Source: Pseudomonadota bacterium (GTDB lineage: Bacteria > Pseudomonadota > Gammaproteobacteria > Steroidobacterales > Steroidobacteraceae). From it: 64,000 nt of DNA. The notes beneath the pieces are model-generated. The model had not been told where the DNA came from. It saw only the letters and a program-made list of their open reading frames with translations, and did not search any database. Of the stretch, positions 10,703 through 25,035 are shown in pieces. The translations under genes and the position numbers were made by a program. Location: positions 21,912 through 85,911 of the forward strand of contig JAJYUL010000010.1 of the NCBI GenBank assembly GCA_021792555.1. The letters are read 5' to 3'. Numbering within the stretch: the stretch's first letter is position 1; the number at the start of each line of letters is the position of its first letter.

Positions 10703-11746
10703 ATGAGCGTCTCGATCGGGGAGCTCGCCGTCCGTTTCGGCTGTGAGCTCAGGGGCGATCCGGGCGTCCAGGTCGAGCGGGTGGCGAGTCTGGCGCAGGC
10801 CGACGCGCAGTCGGTGGCCTTTGTCGCCAACCCCCGCTATCGCGCACAGCTCGCGGCGACGCGGGCGGGGGTGGTGGTACTCGATGAGGCGAGCGCCGCG
10901 GCCTGTCCGGTCGCGGCGCTCGTGTGCGCCAATCCCCATGCCCTGTTCGCGCGGATTGCGGCGGTGCTGCATCCGGCGCCCGCCGGCCCTCCGGGGGTGC
11001 ATCCCTCGGCGGTGGTGGCCGCCGATGCCGTGCTCGACCCCAGCGCCCACATCGGGCCCCTGAGCGTCATCGGCAGCGGGGTGGTGGTGGGCGCACGCGC
11101 CTACATCGGCCCGCAGTGCCTGCTCGAGGATGGGGTGCGCGTCGGGGAGGACGTGCGGCTCGTCGCGCGGGTCACTCTCTGCCGCGGCGTCACGCTCGGC
11201 GAGCGCTCGATCGTGCAGCCCGGCGCCGTGATCGGCGGGGACGGCTTCGGCTTCGCCCAGGAGGCGGGGCGGTGGCTGAAGGTGCCGCAGACCGGCAGCG
11301 TGCGCATCGGTGCGGACGTGGAGATCGGCGCCAATACCACCGTCGACCGCGGGGCGATCGAGGACACGGTGATCGAGGAGGGCGCCAAGCTCGATAACCT
11401 GATTCAGATCGGGCACAACGTGCGCATCGGCGCGCACAGCGCGCTCGCGGCGTGCGTCGGGGTATCCGGCAGCACCAGCATCGGCCGGCGCTGCATGATC
11501 GGCGGTCAGGTGGGCATCGGCGGACACCTGAGCATCTGCGATGATGTGATGATCACCGGCTGCACCATGGTGAGCCATTCGGTTACGCGGCCCGGCGTAT
11601 ACTCCGGCGGCATCCCACTCGAGGAGGCGCATACCTGGCGCCGCCTGGTCGGGCGCTTCAAGCGCCTCGAATCCCTGGCACAGCGGCTCAAGGCGCTCGA
11701 GCGCCATTTCGTCTCCGCGCAGGATCTGGAAGAGGACGATGACTGA
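10703..11746 (+). CDS. lpxD: UDP-3-O-(3-hydroxyacyl)glucosamine N-acyltransferase
   Basis: Third step of lipid A synthesis: adds a 3-hydroxyacyl chain from acyl-ACP to the 2-amino group of UDP-3-O-acylglucosamine. The 347-residue product has the N-terminal uridine-binding domain ([14 protein letters not shown] to NPRYRAQL) and a long left-handed beta-helix of hexapeptide repeats (about 100-300; for example [14 protein letters not shown]). The catalytic-histidine region is [11 protein letters not shown] and the C-terminal helix follows. The last eight bases overlap fabZ. Confidence 0.97.
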   Translation: MSVSIGELAVRFGCELRGDPGVQVERVASLAQADAQSVAFVANPRYRAQLAATRAGVVVLDEASAAACPVAALVCANPHALFARIAAVLHPAPAGPPGVHPSAVVAADAVLDPSAHIGPLSVIGSGVVVGARAYIGPQCLLEDGVRVGEDVRLVARVTLCRGVTLGERSIVQPGAVIGGDGFGFAQEAGRWLKVPQTGSVRIGADVEIGANTTVDRGAIEDTVIEEGAKLDNLIQIGHNVRIGAHSALAACVGVSGSTSIGRRCMIGGQVGIGGHLSICDDVMITGCTMVSHSVTRPGVYSGGIPLEEAHTWRRLVGRFKRLESLAQRLKALERHFVSAQDLEEDDD

Positions 11747-12191
11747 AGCGCAAATCGACATTCACGGCATCCTCAAGCTGCTGCCGCACCGCTATCCGTT
11801 CATGCTGGTCGATCGCGTGCTCGAATGGCACGCCGGGCAGAGCATCCGCGCGCTGAAGAACGTCACCTACAACGAGCCGTTCTTCCCGGGGCATTTCCCC
11901 AGCCGGCCGGTGATGCCGGGGGTGATCATCATCGAGGCGCTGGCGCAGACCGCCGGCATCCTCACGTTCCTGAGCACGGACATCGTGCCGCACGAGGACA
12001 GCCGCTTTTATTTCGTCGGCATCGACAAGGCGCGCTTCAGAAAGCCCGTCGAGCCCGGCGATCAGCTCATTCTCACCGCCACGGTCGATCGCTGTCTGCG
12101 CGGCATCTGGCGCTTCTCCACCCGCGCCTCGGTCGGCGAGGACGAGGTGGCCCACGCGGAAATCATGGTCACCCCGGAGGCCGGGAAGTGA
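11739..12191 (+). CDS. fabZ: 3-hydroxyacyl-ACP dehydratase FabZ
   Basis: Hot-dog fold dehydratase of type II fatty acid synthesis that also balances the hydroxyacyl-ACP pool against LpxA and LpxD. The 150-residue product carries [14 protein letters not shown] (catalytic His near residue 18) and [20 protein letters not shown] (catalytic Glu and substrate tunnel). It starts inside the end of lpxD and its TGA overlaps the lpxA GTG, so lpxD-fabZ-lpxA-lpxB appear translationally coupled. Confidence 0.98.
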   Translation: MTEAQIDIHGILKLLPHRYPFMLVDRVLEWHAGQSIRALKNVTYNEPFFPGHFPSRPVMPGVIIIEALAQTAGILTFLSTDIVPHEDSRFYFVGIDKARFRKPVEPGDQLILTATVDRCLRGIWRFSTRASVGEDEVAHAEIMVTPEAGK

Positions 12192-12958
12192 TCGATCCGC
12201 ATGCCATCGTCTCGCCGCGCGCCGAACTCGCCGCGGACGTCTCGGTGGGCCCGTTCAGCATCATCGGCCCGGACGTCACCATCGGCCCGCGCACCGTGAT
12301 CGGTCCGCACGTCGTGATCAACGGCCCGACGCGCATCGGCGCGGACAACCACGTGTTTCAGTTCGCCTCGCTCGGCGATGCGCCGCAGGACAAGAAGTAC
12401 CGCGGCGAGCCGACGCGGCTCGAGATCGGCGAGCGCAACGTGTTCCGCGAGAACACCACCGTCAACCGCGGCACCACGCACGACCACGGGGTGACGCGCA
12501 TCGGCGATGACAACCTGTTCATGGCCTACTCGCACGTGGCGCACGACTGCACGGTCGGCAGCAACGCCGTGTTCGCCAACTGCGCGGCCCTCGGCGGGCA
12601 CGTGGAGATCGGCGACTGGGTGATTCTCGGCGGGCTGACCGCCGTGCACCAGTTCACCAAGATCGGCGCGCACGCCTTTCTCGCCGGCGGGGCGATCGTC
12701 ACGCGCGACGTGCCGCCGTTCGTGATGGTCGCAGGTAACCCGGCGGTCCCGCACGCGGTCAACTCCGAGGGCCTCAAGCGCCGCGGCTTCACCGCGGCGC
12801 AGATCCGCAACATCCGCGAAGCGTACCGCACCGTCTACCGCAGCGATCTGCGCCTGATCGAGGCGCTCGAGCAGCTCGATGCGCGCGCCGCCGAGCAGCC
12901 CGAAGTGCAGCTGTTCGCCGCCTTCATCCGCAACTCCGGCCGCAGCATCGTGCGATGA
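12188..12958 (+). CDS. lpxA: Acyl-ACP--UDP-N-acetylglucosamine O-acyltransferase
   Basis: First enzyme of lipid A synthesis. The GTG at 12188 (GTGA overlap with fabZ) gives 256 residues starting with [14 protein letters not shown]. The first two-thirds is a left-handed beta-helix of hexapeptides ([14 protein letters not shown] and later copies), with the catalytic His in [12 protein letters not shown]. The C-terminal helical domain includes [20 protein letters not shown]. The much longer frame beginning upstream is a shadow of fabZ. Confidence 0.97.
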   Translation: MIDPHAIVSPRAELAADVSVGPFSIIGPDVTIGPRTVIGPHVVINGPTRIGADNHVFQFASLGDAPQDKKYRGEPTRLEIGERNVFRENTTVNRGTTHDHGVTRIGDDNLFMAYSHVAHDCTVGSNAVFANCAALGGHVEIGDWVILGGLTAVHQFTKIGAHAFLAGGAIVTRDVPPFVMVAGNPAVPHAVNSEGLKRRGFTAAQIRNIREAYRTVYRSDLRLIEALEQLDARAAEQPEVQLFAAFIRNSGRSIVR

Positions 12959-14169
12959 ACACGCCGGTGCGCAGCGCGTGCGAGGCCGTCCTTGCGCGCC
13001 CGGCGCTGCGCGTGGGGCTGGTGGCCGGGGAGGCCTCGGGCGATCAGCTCGGCGCGGCGCTGATCGAGGCGCTGCGCGAGCGGGTGGGGCGGCTCGAGTG
13101 CTTCGGGGTCGCCGGACCGAAGATGGCCGCCGCCGGGTGCGAGGTCTGGGAGAGCGCCGAGTCGCTCGCGGTCATGGGCTTCACCGAAGTGCTGCCGCAT
13201 CTGCCGCGCCTGCTGCGCCTGCGCGCCGAGCTCACACGGCGCTTCACCGAGGCGCGCCCCGACGTCTTCATCGGCATCGACGCGCCGGCGTTCAATCTCG
13301 GGCTGGCCGCGCGCCTGCACGGCGCGGGCATCGCCACGGTGCAGTACGTCGCGCCGCAGGTCTGGGCGTGGCGGCAGAGCCGGGTGCGCAAGATCGGCCG
13401 CGCCTGCGATCTGGTGTTGTGTCTGCTGCCGTTCGAGACGGGCTTCTATGCCCGACACGGGGTGGCCGCGGAGTTCGTCGGGCATCCGCTCGCCGATCAG
13501 ATCCCCCTCGAGGCCGACCGCGCCGGCGCGCGCGCCGCGCTCGGTCTGCCCGCCGAGGGCACCGTGGTGGCGCTGCTGCCGGGCAGCCGGGTGGCAGAGG
13601 TGGCCCGCCTGGGCGGGGACTTCCTCGCCGCGGCCGCATGGATCGCCGCCCGCCGGCCCGAGGTGCGGTTCGTCGCTCCGATGGCGAGCGCGCGCGCACG
13701 TGAGCTCTTCCAGAGCAAGCGCGCGCAAGTTCCTGAATCCCCTGAAATCCTCATCACCGACGGGCAGGCGCAGCGGGTGCTGGCGGCCTGCGACGGCGCG
13801 CTGGTGGCCTCCGGAACCGCTACACTGGAGACGCTGCTCTCGAGGCGCGTGATGGTGGTGGCGTATCGGCTGGGCGGCCTCACGGCGTTTCTCCTGCGGA
13901 GACTCCGGCTGGTGAAAGTCCCCTATTTCTCACAACCGAATCTGCTGCTCGGCCGCGCGTTCGTGCCGGAGTTCTTCCAGGACCAGGTGCGCCCCGCGGC
14001 CCTCGGTGAGGCACTGCTCGCGCGCCTCGAGGATGCCGGCTACCGGCGCGAGCTCGCGGTCGAGTTCGAGCGCGTGCATCGCGAGCTGCGCCGCGGGGGA
14101 GCGGGGCGGGCGGCCGATGCGATTCTGCGCCGCCTCGAGCGCGCCCCGCTCCCGCAGGGGCAGTCGTGA
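12955..14169 (+). CDS. lpxB: Lipid-A-disaccharide synthase
   Basis: Inverting glycosyltransferase (GT19) that joins 2,3-diacylglucosamine 1-phosphate and its UDP derivative. The 404-residue product begins with a short basic leader and then [16 protein letters not shown], typical for the family. It contains [26 protein letters not shown] and [13 protein letters not shown], and the nucleotide-binding region [14 protein letters not shown], then [11 protein letters not shown]. Start ATG overlaps lpxA (ATGA) and the stop overlaps the rnhB GTG, so the gene is part of a coupled run. Confidence 0.97.
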   Translation: MNTPVRSACEAVLARPALRVGLVAGEASGDQLGAALIEALRERVGRLECFGVAGPKMAAAGCEVWESAESLAVMGFTEVLPHLPRLLRLRAELTRRFTEARPDVFIGIDAPAFNLGLAARLHGAGIATVQYVAPQVWAWRQSRVRKIGRACDLVLCLLPFETGFYARHGVAAEFVGHPLADQIPLEADRAGARAALGLPAEGTVVALLPGSRVAEVARLGGDFLAAAAWIAARRPEVRFVAPMASARARELFQSKRAQVPESPEILITDGQAQRVLAACDGALVASGTATLETLLSRRVMVVAYRLGGLTAFLLRRLRLVKVPYFSQPNLLLGRAFVPEFFQDQVRPAALGEALLARLEDAGYRRELAVEFERVHRELRRGGAGRAADAILRRLERAPLPQGQS

Positions 14170-14768
14170 ACGGGTGCGAGGCGATCGAGTGCGTCGCGGG
14201 CGTCGATGAGGCCGGCCGCGGGCCGCTCGCCGGGCCGGTGATCGCCGCGGCGGTGATCCTCGATCCGTCGCAGCCGATCGAGGGGCTCGCCGACTCCAAG
14301 ACGCTCAGCGAGGCGGCCCGCGAACGCTTAGCGCCGCTCATCCGCGCCCGCTCGCGCGCCTGGGCGCTCGGCAGCGCCGAGCGGGCGGAAATCGATTCGC
14401 TCAACATTCTGCAGGCGACGCTGCTGGCGATGCGCCGGGCGCTGCTGGCGCTGCCGGTGAGGCCGCGGCACGTGCAGATCGACGGCAACCGCGCCCCGGC
14501 GCTGGCGGATCTGGGCTGCAGCGTCGAGACGGTGGTGCGCGGCGATGCCACGGTGGCGGCGATCGGCGCCGCCTCGATCCTCGCCAAGACCCACCGCGAT
14601 GCGCTGATGCGCTCGCTCGACCGGGTGCACCCGGGCTACGGCTTCGCCCGCCACAAGGGCTACGGCACCGCGGCGCACCTGGCGGCGCTGCGCGCCCTCG
14701 GACCCTCCCCGGAGCATCGTCTCTCGTTCGCGCCGGTGCGCGCAGCCCTCGGAGGGCAGCGGCGGTGA
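14166..14768 (+). CDS. rnhB: Ribonuclease HII
   Basis: Endonuclease that cuts the RNA strand of RNA-DNA hybrids and starts removal of single ribonucleotides from DNA. The 200-residue product has the acidic catalytic motif [16 protein letters not shown] near the N-terminus, the [15 protein letters not shown] segment, the DGNRAPAL strand and the C-terminal [13 protein letters not shown] region with the remaining acidic ligand. It starts with GTG overlapping lpxB (GTGA), and its own TGA overlaps the dnaE GTG. Confidence 0.97.
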   Translation: MNGCEAIECVAGVDEAGRGPLAGPVIAAAVILDPSQPIEGLADSKTLSEAARERLAPLIRARSRAWALGSAERAEIDSLNILQATLLAMRRALLALPVRPRHVQIDGNRAPALADLGCSVETVVRGDATVAAIGAASILAKTHRDALMRSLDRVHPGYGFARHKGYGTAAHLAALRALGPSPEHRLSFAPVRAALGGQRR

Positions 14769-17700
14769 GCGCCGGGTTCGTCCACCTGCGTCTGCACACC
14801 GAGTACTCGCTGATCGACAGCGTGGTGCGCGTGCCGGAGCTGATGGAGGCGGTCGCCGGCGCCGGCATGGCGGCCGTGGCCCTCACCGACCAGAGCAACC
14901 TCTTTGCGATGGTGAAGTTCTACCGCGCGGCGCTCGCGCGCGGGGTCAAGCCGCTGATCGGCGTCGATCTGCTCATCCGCGAGGGCGGGGAGCGCGAGCC
15001 GCCGAGCCGTCTGACGCTGATCTGCCAGTCCCAGAGCGGCTACCGCAACGTGACGCGGCTGGTCAGCCGCGCCTATCTCGAGGGCCAGCAGCGCGGCGTG
15101 CCGATGATCGAGCGGGAGTGGCTCACCGCCGAGGCGCTCGAGGGACTGATCGGCCTCTCGTGCGCCGCCGAGGGCGATGTCGGGCGCGCGCTCGCCAACG
15201 GCCGCGAGGCGGACGCCGCCGCGGCGCTCGGGCGCTGGCTCGAGCTGCTGCCCGATCGCTACTACATCGAGCTGCAGCGGCTCGGCCGCCCGGGCGAGGA
15301 GGCCTACATCGGCGCGGCGGTGGCGCTCGCGGCGCGCCGCGGCGTGCCGCTCGTCGCCACCAACGACGTGCGTTTCCTCAAGCGCGAGGACTTCGAGTCG
15401 CACGAGGCGCGGGTGTGCATCCACGACGGCACGCAGCTTGCCGACCCCTCCCGAGCGCGCCGCTACACCCCCGCGCAGTACCTGCGCAGCCCCGGGGAGA
15501 TGGCCGAGCTGTTCGCCGACATTCCCGAAGCGCTCGCCAATACCGTGGAGGTCGCCCGCCGCGCCTCGCTCGTGCTCGATCTGGGCAAGCCGCAGCTGCC
15601 GCGCTATCCGGTGCCCGGGCAGATGAGCACCGAGGAGTTCCTGCGCGAGGAGGCCGCCGCGGGGCTCGAGCGGCGCGTGCAGGAGCTCGCGCGCGCCGCC
15701 GCACCGCCCGATGCGCTCATCTACCGCGAGCGCCTGGCGCGCGAGCTCGATGTCATCTGTCAGATGGGGTTCGCCGGCTACTTTCTCATCGTCGCGGACT
15801 TCATCCGCTGGGCGAAGGGCAACGGCGTGCCGGTCGGCCCCGGACGCGGCTCGGGCGCAGGCTCGCTCGTGGCCTACTGCCTCGGCATCACCGACCTCGA
15901 TCCGCTGCGTTACGATCTTCTCTTCGAGCGCTTTCTGAACCCCGAACGCGTCTCGATGCCGGACTTCGACGTCGATTTCTGCATGGCCGGGCGCGACCGG
16001 GTCATCGAGTACGTCGCCACGCGCTACGGGCGCGAGCGGGTCTCGCAGATCATCACCTACGGCACCATGGCGGCCAAGGCCGTGGTGCGCGACGTCGGGC
16101 GCGTGCTCGGCATGAGCTACGGGTATGTCGACAAGATCGCCAAGCTCATTCCCTTCGAGCTCGGCATCACGCTCGATGAGGCGCTCGAGAAAGAGCCGGA
16201 GCTGAAGAAGCTCTACGAGACGGAGGAGGAGATCCGCACGCTGATCGACCTCGCCCGCTCGCTCGAGGGCCTCACGCGCAACGCCGGCATGCACGCCGGC
16301 GGCGTCGTCATCGCCCCCTCGGTGCTCACCGACTTCACGCCGCTTTACTGCGATGAGGCGGGCGGCAGCCTCGTGACCCAGTTCGACAAGGACGACGTCG
16401 AGGCCGCCGGGCTCGTGAAGTTCGACTTTCTCGGCCTGCGCACCCTCACCATCATCGACTGGACGGTCAAGGCGATCAACGCGCGGCGCGCGCAAAGCGG
16501 CGAGCCGCCGCTCGACATCGGGAAGATTCCGCTCGATGACGCGCTCACCTACGAGCGCGTGTTCAAGAGCGCGCAGACCGTGGCGGTGTTCCAGTTCGAG
16601 TCCGGCGGCATGCGGCGGATGCTCAAGGACGCCAAGCCCGACCGCATCGATGATCTGATCGCCCTCGGGGCGCTGTACCGGCCGGGGCCGATGGACCTGA
16701 TCCCCGAGTACATCGCCTGCAAGCACGGCAAGAAGCCCGAGTACCTGCATCCCGAGATGCGCCAGGTGCTCGGGGTCACCCACGGGGTGTTCGTCTATCA
16801 GGAGCAGGTGATGCAGATCGCCCAGCGCCTGGCCGGCTACACGCTCGGGGGGGCCGATCTGCTGCGCCGCGCGATGGGCAAGAAAAAGCCCGAGGAGATG
16901 GCCAAGCAGCGCGGGGTGTTCATCGCCGGCGCCGCCGCGCGCGGCATCGCCGAGCCGATCGCCAACGCCATCTTCGATCAGATGGAGAAGTTCGCCGGCT
17001 ACGGCTTCAACAAGTCGCACGCCGCCGCGTACGCGCTGCTGTCGTATCAGACGGCGTACCTGAAGGCGCACTTCCCGGGGGAGTTCATGGCGGCGGTGCT
17101 GTCGGCGGACATGGACCACACCGACAAGGTGGTCACCCTGATCCGCGAGTGCGCCGAGATCGGCCTTCAGGTGCTGCCGCCCGATGTGAATCACTCGCAG
17201 TACGCCTTCACCGCCGAGGGGCGCGTGATCCGCTACGGGCTCGGCGCGGTGCGCGGCGTCGGGCAGGGCGCGGCCGAGGCGCTGATCAGCGAGCGCGAGG
17301 CGCGCGGTCCGTTTGCGAGTCTGGAGGATCTGTGCCGGCGGCTCGATCTGCAGAAGCTCAACCGCCGGGTGCTCGAGGCGCTGCTGCGCTCGGGCAGCTT
17401 CGATGCGCTCGGGGCCAATCGCGCCACGCTCATGGCGCGGCTGCCGACCGCGATGCAGCTCGGCGAGCAGGACTCCAAGGCGAGCCGCGCCGGGCAGGAC
17501 GACCTGTTCGGCCTCGGCGCGCAGGAGACGAGCGCGCCGGCGCCGAGCGAGCCGGCCGAGCTGCCCGAGTGGCCCCAGTCGGTGCGCCTCGCCGGGGAGC
17601 GCGAGACGCTCGGGCTGTATCTGACCGGCCACCCGATGGCGGCGTTCGAGTCCGCTCTGGCGCGCCTGGTGAGCCACCGCATCGGGGACCTCGTCGGCGA

Positions 17701-18277
17701 GCGGCCCGTGCCCGGGATGGACAGCGGCCGCGGCCGCGGCGGCCGCACGGTGACCGTGGCCGGCCTCATCGACGAGGTGCGCAAGCGCGGCCCGCGCGTC
17801 ATTCTCACCCTCGATGACGGCACGGGACGGATCGAGGCGAGCCTGTTCGACGAGCAGTACCAGCAGTACCGCGCGCTCATCGGCAAGGACGCGCTGGTGC
17901 TCGCCGAGGGCCAGCTGCGCTTCGATGAGTTCTCCGACGGCTGGCGGATCGGGGTGCGCCGCCTGAGCGACCTCGCCAAGGTGCGCGAGCAGCAGGCGCG
18001 GCGCATCGTGCTGAAATGGCCCGCCCGCGCCGATGCCGCCGCGCTGCAGCAGCGCCTGGCGGAGCTGCTCGAGCGCTTTCGGCCCGGGCCGTGCGCGCTC
18101 GCCGTGGAGTACACCTGCGCCGGGGCGCGCGGCATGCTCGCCTTCGGCGCCGAGTGGGGCGTGCAGCCGCTCGCCGAGCTCATCGAGGGGCTCGAGCAGC
18201 TGCTCGGCGGCTCGGCCGTGCGCGTGCTCTACAGCGCGCCGGGCGATGCCACGCAGCGCTCGGCCGACGGCAGCTAG
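14765..18277 (+). CDS. dnaE: DNA polymerase III alpha subunit
   Basis: Catalytic subunit of the replicative polymerase (C-family). The product is 1170 residues (E. coli 1160). It begins with the PHP domain ([15 protein letters not shown]). The polymerase active-site aspartates lie in [16 protein letters not shown] near residue 400 and the third in [11 protein letters not shown]. Helix-hairpin-helix, OB-fold ([14 protein letters not shown]) and C-terminal tau-binding regions follow. The GTG start overlaps the rnhB stop. A giant open frame on the opposite strand here is a GC artefact. Confidence 0.98.
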   Translation: MSAGFVHLRLHTEYSLIDSVVRVPELMEAVAGAGMAAVALTDQSNLFAMVKFYRAALARGVKPLIGVDLLIREGGEREPPSRLTLICQSQSGYRNVTRLVSRAYLEGQQRGVPMIEREWLTAEALEGLIGLSCAAEGDVGRALANGREADAAAALGRWLELLPDRYYIELQRLGRPGEEAYIGAAVALAARRGVPLVATNDVRFLKREDFESHEARVCIHDGTQLADPSRARRYTPAQYLRSPGEMAELFADIPEALANTVEVARRASLVLDLGKPQLPRYPVPGQMSTEEFLREEAAAGLERRVQELARAAAPPDALIYRERLARELDVICQMGFAGYFLIVADFIRWAKGNGVPVGPGRGSGAGSLVAYCLGITDLDPLRYDLLFERFLNPERVSMPDFDVDFCMAGRDRVIEYVATRYGRERVSQIITYGTMAAKAVVRDVGRVLGMSYGYVDKIAKLIPFELGITLDEALEKEPELKKLYETEEEIRTLIDLARSLEGLTRNAGMHAGGVVIAPSVLTDFTPLYCDEAGGSLVTQFDKDDVEAAGLVKFDFLGLRTLTIIDWTVKAINARRAQSGEPPLDIGKIPLDDALTYERVFKSAQTVAVFQFESGGMRRMLKDAKPDRIDDLIALGALYRPGPMDLIPEYIACKHGKKPEYLHPEMRQVLGVTHGVFVYQEQVMQIAQRLAGYTLGGADLLRRAMGKKKPEEMAKQRGVFIAGAAARGIAEPIANAIFDQMEKFAGYGFNKSHAAAYALLSYQTAYLKAHFPGEFMAAVLSADMDHTDKVVTLIRECAEIGLQVLPPDVNHSQYAFTAEGRVIRYGLGAVRGVGQGAAEALISEREARGPFASLEDLCRRLDLQKLNRRVLEALLRSGSFDALGANRATLMARLPTAMQLGEQDSKASRAGQDDLFGLGAQETSAPAPSEPAELPEWPQSVRLAGERETLGLYLTGHPMAAFESALARLVSHRIGDLVGERPVPGMDSGRGRGGRTVTVAGLIDEVRKRGPRVILTLDDGTGRIEASLFDEQYQQYRALIGKDALVLAEGQLRFDEFSDGWRIGVRRLSDLAKVREQQARRIVLKWPARADAAALQQRLAELLERFRPGPCALAVEYTCAGARGMLAFGAEWGVQPLAELIEGLEQLLGGSAVRVLYSAPGDATQRSADGS

Positions 18278-18352
18278 GCCGGGCCCCGCTTGCGCGGCGC
18301 TCGCCCCGCCCGTACCCTCGCGCCCAGCACGAGACAACCCCCGGGAAACCGC

Positions 18353-19318
18353 ATGGCCGTCGCCTTTCTCGATTTCGAACAGCCCATCGCCGAGCTCGAA
18401 GCGAAGATCGAGGAGCTCAAGCACGTCACCTGCGACCCGGAGGTCAACATCCAGGAGGAGATCGCGCGGCTGCAGGCCAAGAGCCGCCAGCTCACCACCA
18501 GCATCTTCGCGAACCTCACGCCCTGGCAGATCACGCAGCTCGCGCGCCATCCGCACCGGCCCTACACGCTCGATTACATCGGCGCGATCTGCACCGACTT
18601 CAGCGAGCTGCACGGGGATCGGATGTACGCCGACGATGCGGCCATCGTCGGCGGGCCGGCGCGCATCGACGGGCGGCCGATCATGCTGATCGGCCACCAG
18701 AAGGGGCGCGACACCAAGGAGCGCGTGCGGCGCAACTACGGCATGCCGCGCCCGGAGGGCTACCGCAAGGCGCTGCGGCTGATGCAGATGGCCGAGCGCT
18801 TCGGACTGCCGCTGGTGACGCTGATCGACACGCAGGGGGCCTATCCGGGCGTCGGCGCCGAGGAGCGCGGGCAGAGCGAGGCGATCGCGCGCAACCTGCT
18901 CGAGATGTCGACCCTTGCGGTGCCCATCGTCACGGTGGTCACGGGCGAGGGCGGCTCGGGAGGCGCGCTCGCCATCGGCGTGTGCGACCGGCTGTTGATG
19001 CTGCAGTACAGCACCTACTCGGTGATCTCCCCGGAAGGCTGCGCCTCGATCCTGTGGAAGAGCCAGGACAAGCGTGAGGCGGCCGCCGAGGCGCTGAACC
19101 TCACGGCCGACCGGCTCGAGCGGCTGGGCCTCGTCGATCAGGTCATCGAGGAGCCGCTCGGCGGCGCGCACCGCGATCCGGCGGCCACCGCCGCGAGTCT
19201 GAAGGCGGCCATCCTGACGCATCTCGATGCGCTCGAGGCGCTGTCGCGCGAGCAGCTCATGGCGGCCCGCGCCGAGCGCATCGCCGCCTTCGGCGTGTAC
19301 GGCGAGAGCTCCGCGTGA
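18353..19318 (+). CDS. accA: Acetyl-CoA carboxylase carboxyltransferase alpha subunit
   Basis: Alpha subunit of the carboxyltransferase that makes malonyl-CoA for fatty acid synthesis; works with AccD. The ATG at 18353 gives 321 residues (E. coli 319) with the expected N-terminus [18 protein letters not shown]. The crotonase-like core includes [28 protein letters not shown] and [15 protein letters not shown], followed by [14 protein letters not shown]. The frame is open 63 bases further upstream but that extension does not fit the family. It follows dnaE after 75 nt, as in E. coli. Confidence 0.97.
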   Translation: MAVAFLDFEQPIAELEAKIEELKHVTCDPEVNIQEEIARLQAKSRQLTTSIFANLTPWQITQLARHPHRPYTLDYIGAICTDFSELHGDRMYADDAAIVGGPARIDGRPIMLIGHQKGRDTKERVRRNYGMPRPEGYRKALRLMQMAERFGLPLVTLIDTQGAYPGVGAEERGQSEAIARNLLEMSTLAVPIVTVVTGEGGSGGALAIGVCDRLLMLQYSTYSVISPEGCASILWKSQDKREAAAEALNLTADRLERLGLVDQVIEEPLGGAHRDPAATAASLKAAILTHLDALEALSREQLMAARAERIAAFGVYGESSA

Positions 19319-19337
19319 GCAAGGCGGAGCGCCCCCG

Positions 19338-20726
19338 TTGAGCGAGGCGGCGCGGGCCCGCGCAGCGCGGGCGTTTTCCTCCGCGCGGCTCATCGAGCGG
19401 CTGCAGGGGCTGCTGCCGCAGTTCCCCGACGTGCAGCTGTGCGTCGCCTTCAGCGGCGGAGTGGACTCGACCGCGCTGCTTGCGGCGCTCGCGCGCGTCC
19501 GGCCGCGCGCGTTCGGCCTGCGCGCCGCACACATCGATCACGGACTGCATCCGGACTCCTCGCTCTGGAGCCGCCAGTGCCGCCAGCTCGCGCGCCGGCT
19601 CGGCGTGCCGCTCACCGTCAGGCGGGTCACGGTGAGCCAGCCTCCGGGGGCCTCGCTCGAGGAGGCCGCGCGCCGCGAGCGCTACCGGGCGCTCGGGGCG
19701 CTGCTCAGAAGCGGTGAGGTCCTGCTGACGGCGCACAATCAGGACGATCAGCTCGAGACGGTGCTGCTGCAGTTGTTTCGCGGCTGCGGCCTGGCGGGGC
19801 TCGCGGCCATGGCGCCGCTTGCGCCGTTCGGCGCGAGCGCGCTGGCCCGCCCGCTGCTCGGGTTCACCCGCGCGCAGCTCGCCGAGTGGGTCCTCGCCGA
19901 GGGCCTGCCGGTGGTCGAGGATGAGACGAATGCCGATGAGCGCTTCGACCGCAACTACCTGCGCCGCCAGGTGCTCCCGGCGGTGCGGGCCCGCTGGAGC
20001 GGAGTGGCGAGCGCGGTGGCGCGCACGGCCCGTCTGGCTGCCGAGGGGCAGCAGCTGCTCGAGTCGCTGGCCCGCGCCGACGTCGAGCGCGCCAGCGACG
20101 GGCCCGCGCTGTCGGTGAAGGCGCTGCGGGCTCTGAGCGCGGCGCGGCGGCGCAACGCGCTGCGGCTGTGGATCGCCAGCCGCGGCCGCAGCCTGCCCGA
20201 TGCCCGCCGGCTTGAACAGCTCGCCGGCCCCGTGATCGACGCGCGGCCCGATGCGCATCCGCAGGTCGCCTGGGGCGACACCCGGGTGCAGCGCCATGCC
20301 GATCGGCTCTCGATCGAGGCGGCCGGCGGCGTGTCAGATCGCGCCGTGCCGGCCGCAGAAATCCTCTGGGACGTGCGCGAGCAGGCGCGCTTGGAGCTGC
20401 CGGAGGGCTGCGGCGCGCTCGAGCTGCGGCCCGATGCGCACGGTCCGCTCGATCTGGATGCGCTCGGGGCGCCCGTGACGGTGCGCTGGCGGCGCGGCGG
20501 GGAGCGCCTGCGCGTGCGCCCGGGGGGCGCGCGCCGCGCGCTGAAGAGCCTGCTGCAGGAGGCGCGCGTCCCGCCGTCCGAGCGGGCGCGTCTGCCGCTG
20601 CTGTTTCGCGACGGGACGCTCGTAGCGGCCGCCGATCTGTGGCTCGATGAGAGCGTGCGCGCGCGGCGCACCTCGCGCCGGCGGGCGCGACTGCTCTGGA
20701 AGAAGGCCCCCCACGCGGGGCGCTGA
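19338..20726 (+). CDS. tilS: tRNA(Ile)-lysidine synthase
   Basis: Modifies cytidine 34 of the AUA-reading tRNA-Ile to lysidine with ATP and lysine. The N-type ATP pyrophosphatase motif AFSGGVDSTALLAAL lies at about residues 37-51, followed by AAHIDHGLHPDS and TAHNQDDQLETVLLQLFRG. The C-terminal substrate-binding domain ends near residue 460. No ATG or GTG is available at a sensible place; a TTG at 19338, with AAGGCGGAG 9 nt upstream, gives 462 residues (E. coli 432). The start is therefore less certain than the identity. It follows accA by 19 nt. Confidence 0.92.
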   Translation: MSEAARARAARAFSSARLIERLQGLLPQFPDVQLCVAFSGGVDSTALLAALARVRPRAFGLRAAHIDHGLHPDSSLWSRQCRQLARRLGVPLTVRRVTVSQPPGASLEEAARRERYRALGALLRSGEVLLTAHNQDDQLETVLLQLFRGCGLAGLAAMAPLAPFGASALARPLLGFTRAQLAEWVLAEGLPVVEDETNADERFDRNYLRRQVLPAVRARWSGVASAVARTARLAAEGQQLLESLARADVERASDGPALSVKALRALSAARRRNALRLWIASRGRSLPDARRLEQLAGPVIDARPDAHPQVAWGDTRVQRHADRLSIEAAGGVSDRAVPAAEILWDVREQARLELPEGCGALELRPDAHGPLDLDALGAPVTVRWRRGGERLRVRPGGARRALKSLLQEARVPPSERARLPLLFRDGTLVAAADLWLDESVRARRTSRRRARLLWKKAPHAGR

Positions 20727-22460
<1,734 letters not shown>

Positions 22461-22467
22461 GGGGGCC

Positions 22468-23316
22468 ATGCAGCTCGCCGGCGCGCACATCGGGATCGAT
22501 CAGCCGCTGCTCGTCATCGCCGGCCCCTGCGTCATCGAGAGCGAGACGCTGGTGCAGGAGGTGGCCGGGCGGCTGAAGGAGATCACCACGCGCCTGGCGC
22601 TGCCGTTTCTGTTCAAGTCCTCCTTCGACAAGGCGAACCGCTCCTCGGGCAAGAGCTTCCGCGGCCCGGGCCTGGAGCAGGGGCTGAAGGTGCTCGAGGG
22701 CGTGCGGCGCGCCTTCGGCGTGCCGGTGCTCACCGACGTGCACGAGGACACGCCGCTTGCGGAGGTCGCCGCGGTGGTCGATGTGCTGCAGACCCCGGCG
22801 TTCCTGTGCCGGCAGACCAACTTCATCCTCGGCGTGGCGGCGTGCGGCAAGCCGGTCAACATCAAGAAAGGCCAGTTCCTCTCGCCCTGGGAGATGCGCA
22901 ACGTCGTCGACAAGGCGCGCTCGACCGGCAACCGGGACATCATGGTCTGCGAGCGCGGCTTCACCTTCGGATACAACAACCTCATCGCCGACATGCGCTC
23001 CCTCGCGATCATGCGCGAGTGCGACTGTCCGGTGATCTTCGATGCGACCCACTCGGTGCAGCTGCCGGGCGGGCGAGGGCAGAGCTCGGGCGGACAGCGC
23101 GAGTTCGTGCCCGTGCTGGCGCGCGCGGCCGTGGCCGCCGGCGTCTCCGGCGTGTTCATGGAGACGCATCCTGATCCCTCGCGCGCGCTGTCCGACGGGC
23201 CGAACGCCTGGCCGCTCGAGCGTATCGAGCCGCTGCTCGCGACGCTGAAGGCGCTGGATGCGGCCGCCAAGGCGCGGCCATTTGAAGAGTCTGTGCTTGC
23301 GCAAGAAGGAAAGTGA
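22468..23316 (+). CDS. kdsA: 3-deoxy-D-manno-octulosonate 8-phosphate synthase
   Basis: Condenses phosphoenolpyruvate with arabinose 5-phosphate to make KDO 8-phosphate for the lipopolysaccharide inner core. The 282-residue product has [15 protein letters not shown] at the N-terminus, [24 protein letters not shown], the FLCRQTNFI and [13 protein letters not shown] segments, and [20 protein letters not shown] ribosome-binding site precedes the ATG at 22468, 7 nt after pyrG. It feeds the same pathway as the LpxA/B/D genes upstream. Confidence 0.98.
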   Translation: MQLAGAHIGIDQPLLVIAGPCVIESETLVQEVAGRLKEITTRLALPFLFKSSFDKANRSSGKSFRGPGLEQGLKVLEGVRRAFGVPVLTDVHEDTPLAEVAAVVDVLQTPAFLCRQTNFILGVAACGKPVNIKKGQFLSPWEMRNVVDKARSTGNRDIMVCERGFTFGYNNLIADMRSLAIMRECDCPVIFDATHSVQLPGGRGQSSGGQREFVPVLARAAVAAGVSGVFMETHPDPSRALSDGPNAWPLERIEPLLATLKALDAAAKARPFEESVLAQEGK

Positions 23317-24612
<1,296 letters not shown>

Positions 24613-24686
24613 TCCGCGGGCCCGGGGCTCGTAAGCTCTCGCCGTGCACCTCGCCGGCCAGATGATCGGATCGGGTGCCCGTCACG

Positions 24687-24714
24687 GGCGCGCAGCGCCT
24701 GCGCGCTGCGCGCC
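24687..24714 (+). terminator. Perfect 11-bp hairpin between eno and ftsB
   Basis: GGCGCGCAGCG and CGCTGCGCGCC pair perfectly around the loop CCTGCG, 18 nt before the ftsB start. There is no following T-tract. It could terminate or attenuate transcription from eno into ftsB, or act as a 3'-end stabiliser for the abundant eno mRNA. The gap 24613-24732 holds no other recognised element. Confidence 0.4.
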
Positions 24715-24732
24715 GTCGCAGGCCTCAAGCGC

Positions 24733-25032
24733 ATGAAACTGCTCACCGCTGCATTGATCGCCGCCCTGGTGCTGCTGCAGTACCGGATCTGGATCTCGAG
24801 CGACGGGGTCCGTCCGGTGTACCGGCTCGAGCGGGCCGTGGCCGCGCAGGAGAAGCTCAATGCGCACCTTAAGCGGCGCAACGCGCGGCTCGCCGCGGAG
24901 GTGGCGGATCTGAAGACCGGCACTGCCGCCATCGAGGAGCGGGCGCGCAGCGAGCTCGGCATGATCGGGGCGCACGAGACGTTCTACATGGTGGTCGAGC
25001 CGCCGCGCTTCCCACCGGCGGCCTCGCACTGA
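24733..25032 (+). CDS. ftsB: Cell division protein FtsB
   Basis: Small bitopic divisome protein of the FtsQLB complex (DivIC family). The 99-residue product has one N-terminal membrane helix (LLTAALIAALVLLQYRIWI), then a charged leucine-zipper-like coiled coil (about 30-75, VYRLERAVAAQEKLNAHLKR and onward). It closes with the family ending ARSELGMIGAHETFYMVVE. It is followed by ispD 3 nt downstream, the standard eno-ftsB-ispD arrangement. Confidence 0.95.
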   Translation: MKLLTAALIAALVLLQYRIWISSDGVRPVYRLERAVAAQEKLNAHLKRRNARLAAEVADLKTGTAAIEERARSELGMIGAHETFYMVVEPPRFPPAASH

Positions 25033-25035
25033 GCC

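Noticed and set aside
14660..19534. Open frame of 1624 codons on the minus strand opposite dnaE and accA
   Set aside because: High GC content suppresses stop codons in the antisense frame. The translation is His/Arg/Ala/Leu-rich without known motifs, and the plus strand carries certain genes.
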